From: RGIG3528 sp045629005
GTDB taxonomy: Bacteria; Bacillota; Clostridia; Lachnospirales; Lachnospiraceae
DNA: 21,067 nucleotides
NCBI GenBank assembly: GCA_045629005.1
Contig: JAZQQJ010000051.1
Location: forward strand, 1 to 21,067
Reading direction: 5' to 3'
The notes below the pieces were generated by a model, which did no database searches, was not told the DNA's origin, and saw only the letters and a program-made list of their open reading frames with translations. The position numbers and the translations under genes were made by a program. This document shows positions 16,855-21,067 of this stretch, one piece after another (positions within the stretch are counted from its first letter, which is position 1; each line of letters begins with the position of its first letter).

Positions 16855-18441
16855 TTAGTTCTTTGCGAATTCCGTAAGTCTCAGCTCTTTGTTTCTCTCA
16901 AGGACCGTCCTTATGCTCCATTCATGTGTGAATATAAGAAGCGGTCTGTCCTTAAGGTCAAGGACACGTTTCGTGTCTGATGTAAGGTTCAATGCAGAAA
17001 CATCAATATCGGTATTTTCAATCCAGCGGATGTACTCATAAGGGAGAGCATCCATACGAATCTCAACACCATACTCAGACTCAAGTCTGAATTTAAGTAC
17101 GTCAAACTGAAGAACGCCTACAACGCCGACAATGATTTCCTCCATGCCGGTATTGAATTCTTTGAAAATCTGAATGGCGCCTTCCTGAGCAATCTGATTT
17201 ACGCCCTTAAGGAACTGCTTACGCTTCATTGTGTCAACCTGACGTATTTTGGCGAAATGTTCGGGTGCGAATGTCGGAATGCCTTCATAAGCAAACTTTT
17301 TGCTTGTTTCACAAATCGTATCACCGATTGAGAAGATACCCGGGTCAAATACACCAATGATATCGCCCGCATAAGCTTCATCAACAATTTTTCTGGAATC
17401 AGCCATCATCTGCTGAGGCTGTGTAAGTCTTATCTTTTTATCTCCCTGTACGTGGAAGTATTCCTCTCCTGCCGTGAACTTTCCTGAACATATACGCATG
17501 AAGGCAATACGGTCACGATGCGCCTTGTTCATGTTGGCCTGGATCTTAAATACAAATGCCGAAAAAGCGTCATCGGTCGGCTCAATAATGCCTGCGTCGG
17601 ACTTTCTCGGAAGAGGGCTCTGTGTCATCTTAAGGAAATGCTCAAGGAAAGTTTCGACACCGAAGTTTGTGAGAGCAGAACCGAAAAATACAGGAGTAAG
17701 CTCACCTGCCTGAACAGCATCAAGATTGAATTCATCTCCCGCTCCGCCAAGAAGCTCAAGCTCATCATTTAATATGCGGTGGTTCTCCCTGCCGATAAGC
17801 TCGTCTATGCCTTCATCGTCAATGCTTAATGTCTCGGTCTTTATTTCTGTCTGACCTGAATTTGCGGCAAAGAAACGTGTGATTTCCCTTGTGTTTCTGT
17901 CGTATACGCCCTTAAAGTTCTTTCCGGAACCGATGGGCCAGTTAATAGGACATGTGTGGATGCCGAGAACGTTCTCGATTTCGTCAAGAAGCTCAAACGT
18001 ATCACGTGCATCTCTGTCCAGCTTGTTTATGAAAGTGAAAATAGGGATATGTCGCATAACGCAAACCTTAAAAAGCTTGATTGTCTGCGCCTCAACGCCC
18101 TTTGACCCATCGATGACCATGACTGCCGAATCCGCTGCCATAAGTGTACGATATGTATCCTCGGAGAAGTCCTGATGTCCGGGGGTATCAAGAATGTTGA
18201 TGCAATAGCCGTCGTATTCGAACTGCATAACTGAGGAAGTTACGGAAATACCACGTTCCTTCTCGATTTCCATCCAGTCGGAAACCGCGTGTCTGGCTGT
18301 CTTTCTTGCCTTAACGGAACCTGCAAGATTAATGGCCCCTCCGTAAAGAAGAAGCTTTTCCGTAAGTGTTGTTTTACCTGCATCGGGGTGGGATATGATT
18401 GCAAACGTTCTTCGTTTGTTGATTTCATTTGCGTACTGCAT
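16855..18441 (-). CDS. prfC: Peptide chain release factor 3 (GTPase)
   Basis: RF3 is a translational GTPase that removes RF1/RF2 from the ribosome after peptide release. The protein is 528 residues, the usual length. The G domain shows G1 SHPDAGKT (17-24), switch II DTPGHQDFSED (85-95) and NKLDRDARD (139-147). EF-Tu-like domain II and the RF3-specific C-terminal domain with the GVLQFDVLKFRLESEYGVE stretch follow, which separates it from EF-G and LepA. AGGAG lies seven bases before the ATG. It heads the probable prfC-lon-DUF4364-malic enzyme run and has a near-consensus promoter with a palindrome at the likely transcript start. Confidence 0.96.
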   Translation of the reverse strand: MQYANEINKRRTFAIISHPDAGKTTLTEKLLLYGGAINLAGSVKARKTARHAVSDWMEIEKERGISVTSSVMQFEYDGYCINILDTPGHQDFSEDTYRTLMAADSAVMVIDGSKGVEAQTIKLFKVCVMRHIPIFTFINKLDRDARDTFELLDEIENVLGIHTCPINWPIGSGKNFKGVYDRNTREITRFFAANSGQTEIKTETLSIDDEGIDELIGRENHRILNDELELLGGAGDEFNLDAVQAGELTPVFFGSALTNFGVETFLEHFLKMTQSPLPRKSDAGIIEPTDDAFSAFVFKIQANMNKAHRDRIAFMRICSGKFTAGEEYFHVQGDKKIRLTQPQQMMADSRKIVDEAYAGDIIGVFDPGIFSIGDTICETSKKFAYEGIPTFAPEHFAKIRQVDTMKRKQFLKGVNQIAQEGAIQIFKEFNTGMEEIIVGVVGVLQFDVLKFRLESEYGVEIRMDALPYEYIRWIENTDIDVSALNLTSDTKRVLDLKDRPLLIFTHEWSIRTVLERNKELRLTEFAKN

Positions 18442-18469
18442 TGTTTTTCTCCTGAAAATGACATATAAA

Positions 18470-18498
18470 GACCGCCCATGCGTATGGCATAGGCGGTC
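18470..18498. promoter_or_regulatory. Palindrome at the prfC transcript start
   Basis: GACCGCC and GGCGGTC (18470-18476, 18492-18498) flank ATGC and GCAT, giving a 29-base imperfect palindrome with one mismatch and a 5-base centre. It begins two bases after the prfC -10, so it spans the predicted start point. It could be an operator or a stem at the 5' end of the mRNA. A terminator role is unlikely because only TTTATAT follows. Confidence 0.6.
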
Positions 18499-18500
18499 AA

Positions 18501-18529
18501 ATTTTACATTAAAAAGGATTATTTGTCAA
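18501..18529 (-). promoter_or_regulatory. Sigma-A-type promoter of prfC
   Basis: On the minus strand TTGACA (18524-18529) and TAAAAT (18501-18506) are separated by exactly 17 bases. This is the best promoter in the window. The start point would be near 18494, about 53 bases before the prfC start. Confidence 0.85.
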
Positions 18530-18714
18530 TCATGCTTCATGAGGCTAAAGTGCTTCAGGCCGTTAATTTAAAGGCTGATCTAACTTCGAAAATTCATTCG
18601 ATTGATCACGAAAAAAGACCGCGTTTTTCCTCATTAAGATTATTAATGAAAAATTATAATTCTTCTGTATCTACTATGTATTTTTACCGACATCAAAATT
18701 TCCCTTATTTAACA
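18530..18714. other. AT-rich gap with no recognised gene
   Basis: This stretch separates the housekeeping prfC run from the decayed toxin-immunity region. A 67-codon plus-strand open frame crosses it but has no ribosome site and no recognisable protein character. Nothing else was seen. Confidence 0.5.
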
Positions 18715-19020
18715 TTAAATGTTTAAATTGTTATGTATTAAAAATTCAATAATCAATTCATCTCCGGAAATTAATTCGATAATAATTGTTCCAGTCATAC
18801 CATCGTATTCTACGCAGGACTAGACAACGTAACTTCCCTTTCCCCATGGTTCCTTGTGATTATAGGAAAACGAAAGTACCTTTTCAATGGTAAATGTACA
18901 TTCTTTTAGCATAGGATCAACACATATTAACGTAATTTCAGAACTCATATTATCAATCTATATTTCATTGATTTTAAAGTCCGCCAAAGCAGATTTTTCG
19001 AATTCATATAACTCTCTCAT
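18715..19020 (-). pseudogene. Decayed probable immunity gene with two in-frame TAGs
   Basis: Read from ATG 19020 the frame gives a coherent 101-codon protein, starting MRELYEFEKSALADFKI and ending at TAA 18715-18717. It is broken by TAG at codon 21 (18958-18960) and codon 67 (18820-18822), with no frameshift. The middle (CVDPMLKECTFTIEKVLSFS) and end (GTIIIELISGDELIIEF) read as a small acidic alpha/beta protein. Its start overlaps the end of the toxin tip at 19004-19141 by 17 bases, the usual arrangement for a polymorphic toxin and its immunity gene. GAAAGG is suitably spaced before the ATG. I do not recognise the exact family. Genes elsewhere in the window (purL, DUF4956, DUF4364) end in TAG, so TAG is a normal stop here. 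Confidence 0.7.
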
Positions 19021-19141
19021 TATTTTGCCTTTCATTAATAAATCTTATCACCTGAAAAAAGGTGCGTATTTCCATTTGCTCCTGGTATTCTTTTAAATCG
19101 ATTGCACGCTGCAGATGTTTTCCAGTAAAGATTTTCTTACA
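19004..19141 (-). pseudogene. Orphan C-terminal tip of a polymorphic toxin (copy 1)
   Basis: From the TAG at 19142-19144 the frame is open for 45 codons to TGA 19004-19006. It reads KIFTGKHLQRAIDLKEYQ and then a charged helical end (EQMEIRTFFQV, NERQNNERVI). There is no start codon or ribosome site. It lies just after a strong terminator, and the immunity-like pseudogene overlaps its last codons. This looks like the last part of a toxin domain left behind with its immunity gene when the upstream toxin body was lost or replaced. Its first eight residues (KIFTGKHL) are encoded by the 25-base repeat shared with copy 2. Function is inferred from arrangement only. Confidence 0.6.
19112..19136. repeat. 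25-base direct repeat, copy 1
   Basis: This exact 25-base word begins CAGATGTTTTCC on the plus strand and recurs at 20185-20209. Read on the minus strand both copies can encode KIFTGKHL. The sequences diverge immediately on both sides, as expected for a recombination junction or two toxin tips with a shared core. Confidence 0.9.
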
Positions 19142-19154
19142 CTATTATCTTTAA

Positions 19155-19192
19155 TAAAAAGAGTGTACACAGATACATAATCTGCGTACACT
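19155..19192 (-). terminator. Intrinsic terminator after the ABC-like gene
   Basis: On the minus strand a 13-bp stem (19180-19192 with 19162-19174, one G.U pair) closes a TATGT loop and is followed by CTTTTTATT. It lies about 40 bases past the stop of the ABC-like gene and would cut off the toxin tip and immunity pseudogene from that transcript. Confidence 0.85.
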
Positions 19193-19233
19193 AAACAGTT
19201 GTCTGCTGTATATATCTGGCATCATCTGTAATT

Positions 19234-19902
19234 TTAAATATAGATTATTTTCCCATACGAATCAACTCTTTGAATATTTTCTCTACAAGTGGTAGGTATT
19301 AATACTATACAGTCATGTGAAAGCAAAAAATTAACTGTAGCAGATATCTGTTCACTTAGGTGATTTATATCATATGAGTTTAGCCATGGATAACAGAATA
19401 ATCTTTTTCCATTTGCAAAGCCTATTGCTGCAGACATTTTCCAACGTTCACCGCTGGTATACCTGATATTACGCCTTATCCTTTCGCTTGAAAGGTTAAA
19501 GCCATCCTGGATGTAACGCGAATCCAAATTGCATTTTCCTTTCTTAATGCCATTTTCTATCTGATTTATTATAGACCTACTTGATAACCTCGGTTTAATA
19601 TGAAAAATATCTCCTAATTTATTGCTGTATAAATCATTCCCGATATACCAACTTATATCAATTAAAAATTCTATTGATGTTTTTTGATTATCAATATATA
19701 TTTCTCCATGATAGTAGTCAATATTACCAGTCAGACCGCAACTTAACGCTGCTCCACCGTTTCCAAGTTCTCCTATAAATCCATATAAGCATCCTGGTTT
19801 TAATTCAAAATTTCTGATTTCAACACTATCTTTAGACTTACCGTGATGGAACAAATCACAACTACCATAAGCAGAAAATTTATCGATTATTATTTTTTCC
19901 AA
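19234..19902 (-). CDS. Degenerate ABC-type NTPase-like protein
   Basis: This is a protein of about 222 residues whose layout follows an ABC ATPase domain but whose catalytic motifs are missing. The Walker A region reads GFIGELGNGGAALS, where Gly-Ala-Ala replaces Lys-Ser-Thr. The signature region reads TSGERWKMSAAIGFANGKR in place of LSGGQ and its helix. The Walker B strand reads LFCYPWLNS without the Asp-Glu pair, and the switch strand reads CIVLIPTT without the His. It probably does not hydrolyse ATP. TTG 19902 is preferred because AAGGTGGTG lies six bases before it; GTG 19914 or 19911 are alternatives inside that site. A startless open frame overlaps its 5' end. No permease is nearby. The function is unknown. 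Confidence 0.65.
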   Translation of the reverse strand: MEKIIIDKFSAYGSCDLFHHGKSKDSVEIRNFELKPGCLYGFIGELGNGGAALSCGLTGNIDYYHGEIYIDNQKTSIEFLIDISWYIGNDLYSNKLGDIFHIKPRLSSRSIINQIENGIKKGKCNLDSRYIQDGFNLSSERIRRNIRYTSGERWKMSAAIGFANGKRLFCYPWLNSYDINHLSEQISATVNFLLSHDCIVLIPTTCRENIQRVDSYGKIIYI

Positions 19903-20087
19903 AATTCCCACCACCTTTTAACTGTTTTAAAGCCAACTTCAACAACGTCAGATATAGATATAGGACCAGGCCTATCACTCACTCTTGCAATGTCCTGCAA
20001 TATTTCACTCACAGTAATGTCTCGCGAAAAAGAAGCACTCGTTGTAAATTCAATAACAGTGTCTAAAAACCTTGCTCCTGATTCAAT
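19890..20087 (-). pseudogene. Startless 65-codon open frame before the ABC-like gene
   Basis: After TGA 20088-20090 the frame is open for 65 codons to TAA 19890-19892. It contains ARFLDTVIEF, ITVSEILQDIARVSDRPGP and ends VKRWWEFWKK. The coherent amphipathic pattern and the overlap of its last codons with the ABC-like start suggest a real coding remnant, translationally linked to that gene. No ATG and no good ribosome site are present, so it is most likely the 3' end of a truncated gene whose 5' part was replaced at the hairpin at 20099-20120. The family is not recognised. Confidence 0.45.
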
Positions 20088-20098
20088 TCAATAATAAC

Positions 20099-20120
20099 GG
20101 ACCACCTGTATAGGTGGCCC
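20099..20120 (-). terminator. Strong short hairpin, possible weak terminator
   Basis: On the minus strand GGGCCACCT pairs with AGGTGGTCC (9 bp, one G.U) around ATAC, followed by GTTATTATT, which is a weak T tract. It lies downstream of the DUF3969-like gene and toxin tip 2 and just before the startless open frame, so it may end the first transcript. The G.U pair again favours the minus strand. Confidence 0.5.
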
Positions 20121-20160
20121 AATTTAGTAAATAAAATTTAAAATTTATACCAATTTAAAG

Positions 20161-20229
20161 TCATTGTGCCATTCTATATTGATACAGATGTTTTCCAGTA
20201 AAGATTTTCCAACATTCGCTGTAACTAGT
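20161..20229 (-). pseudogene. Orphan toxin-tip fragment (copy 2)
   Basis: In the same reading as copy 1 this short stretch encodes WKIFTGKHL followed by YQYRMAQ and a TGA at 20161-20163. It has no start codon. No immunity-like gene follows it. The alternative frame, which continues the DUF3969-like gene past its TAG, is also open across the repeat to TAA 20145-20147, so the reading frame here is uncertain. It is best seen as a recombination scar containing the shared 25-base core. Confidence 0.4.
20185..20209. repeat. 25-base direct repeat, copy 2
   Basis: It is identical over 25 bases to 19112-19136, 1073 bases away in the same orientation. The flanks differ at once. The intervening 1.05 kb carries the startless frame, the ABC-like gene and its terminator. 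Confidence 0.9.
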
Positions 20230-20249
20230 CTAACCTGAAACAAATGTGC

Positions 20250-20579
20250 CTACTTTTCCAACCAATACATATTGTCACATTTATCATAACCATCTAATAA
20301 AGTTAGTGCTTCATTTTTTATATCGTCTAATATTAAATCCAACCTTTCCGGCAACAACGACTCAACATCCTCTATCTCACAGCCTAATTCAATAATATGT
20401 ATTATGCTTTTATTATAACCCTCACTTTCTAACATTGAGCACACACGTGGCAGAAACAAGAAAGCCTCAGCCTCATCAATTGACACTTTTCGTTCCTTAA
20501 TTGCATCTAAACACCCAACGATTGATAATATAATCATTTTTTCTTGTATTTTCTTGTTATCACTGATTTTCATATTCAT
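20250..20579 (-). CDS. DUF3969-like probable immunity protein
   Basis: This small acidic, mostly helical protein has about 109 residues. The pattern of SIVGCLDAIKERKVSIDEAE, a central LFLPRV, then IELGCEIEDVESLLPERLD resembles, from memory, the DUF3969 family of Bacillota. It starts 31 bases after the end of the toxin reading frame, so it is likely the immunity protein for that toxin. GGAG precedes ATG 20579 by four bases; ATG 20573 is an alternative. Its frame stays open for 34 more codons after the TAG at 20250-20252. It shows no signal peptide or membrane segment. The immunity role comes from position, not from a tested partner. Confidence 0.6.
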   Translation of the reverse strand: MNMKISDNKKIQEKMIILSIVGCLDAIKERKVSIDEAEAFLFLPRVCSMLESEGYNKSIIHIIELGCEIEDVESLLPERLDLILDDIKNEALTLLDGYDKCDNMYWLEK

Positions 20580-20610
20580 CAATCTCCATTTAATAAGTAT
20601 TACTCCAGTA

Positions 20611-21067
20611 TTATTTTACTTTTACATCAAAAACTTTTCCTGACTCGCTTTGAAAATAATGGATTGATAATTTATTTCCCATTGAATCATATCCATCTTT
20701 ATACACTTTATACCACTTTCCTGATTCAACCTGTCTTAATTGATCATATAGATCGCCGTTATTTATATTTACTTTCGTGTTCATTTTTCACTGGTTCAAA
20801 ATCATTTGGATAGTTTGGAGATTCTTTTATAGAATTATAAACATTCTTTAATTCATTCGAAGAATTTCCACCCTTACCAGCCCCACTATTTTCAGCCCAT
20901 TTTTCGTTGGCCTTATCCTGGAGCTTCTCGGAAATGTCTTTATTTCTCTCAGCTGCTGAACTGTTTCCGCCTGAAGCGGCCCAGCTGACCAATGCAAGTA
21001 CTAATTCTCCCGTAACAACAATCGCACCGGTAACAGCAGTTCCACCTTCCACTACAACACCCGCGGG
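20611..21067 (-). pseudogene. Polymorphic-type toxin C-terminus with a one-base frameshift
   Basis: The gene enters from the right edge of the window, so only its C-terminal end is visible. The first part is a Gly/Ala/Val-rich hydrophobic stretch, then a low-complexity Ser/Gly/Asn linker, then ESPNYPNDFEPVKN. In this frame it stops at 20759 after an unrelated tail. In the next frame a good domain end continues (NNGDLYDQLRQVESGKWYKV, then SIHYFQSESGKVFDVKVK) to TAA 20611-20613. Adding one G near 20782 would fuse the two as PVKNGTRKVNINNG. The modular build, linker and following small acidic gene fit a secreted or contact-dependent toxin. The toxic activity is not identified. A sequencing error would give the same picture. 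Confidence 0.6.

Noticed and set aside
18523..18726. 67-codon plus-strand open frame upstream of prfC
   Set aside because: It has no ribosome site, lies across the prfC promoter region and gives a protein with no recognisable character.
18715..20252. Amber (TAG) recoding to explain in-frame TAG codons
   Set aside because: purL, DUF4956 and DUF4364 in the same window end in TAG, so TAG acts as an ordinary stop; decay is simpler.

Overview
The window looks like a chromosomal segment of a Lachnospiraceae-type member of the Clostridia (Bacillota). The reasons are a fused clostridial-length PurL, a DUF4364 protein, a VTC/DUF4956 pair, a Pro-Glu-Thr-rich membrane-anchored surface protein, strong AGGAG-type ribosome binding sites, intrinsic terminators and moderate-to-low GC. 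No rRNA, tRNA, CRISPR array or intact transposase was seen. Almost everything is on the minus strand; the exception is one LysR-type regulator.

Layout from left to right. Positions 1-260 hold a probable repeat or mobile-element end, the purL terminator and a REP-like motif that touches the purL stop. purL (minus) and a divergent LysR-type regulator (plus) share a 154-bp intergenic region with a short palindrome. A perfect 57-bp inverted repeat (5158-5282) separates the LysR gene from the convergent operon of a GH29 alpha-L-fucosidase and an AraC-type response regulator. Upstream of that operon are a T-box-like hairpin and a large repeat-bearing surface protein (8462-10828). Next come a polyphosphate-polymerase-like VTC protein overlapping a DUF4956 membrane protein, then a tightly packed housekeeping run transcribed prfC, lon, DUF4364, malic enzyme. 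This run has a near-consensus promoter and a palindrome at the predicted transcript start.

From about 18.5 kb to the right edge the composition turns AT-rich and the genes are accessory and decayed. On the minus strand the order is: the C-terminal part of a polymorphic-type toxin carrying an apparent one-base deletion; a DUF3969-like probable immunity gene; a toxin-tip fragment; a startless open frame overlapping a degenerate ABC-type NTPase-like protein that lacks the Walker A lysine; a strong terminator; a second toxin tip; and an overlapping probable immunity gene broken by two in-frame TAG codons. A 25-bp exact direct repeat joins the two toxin tips. This looks like a toxin-immunity array that diversified by recombination and is partly pseudogenised, and it is the most interesting part of the window. 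All assignments come from reading the sequence and family knowledge; no database search was run.
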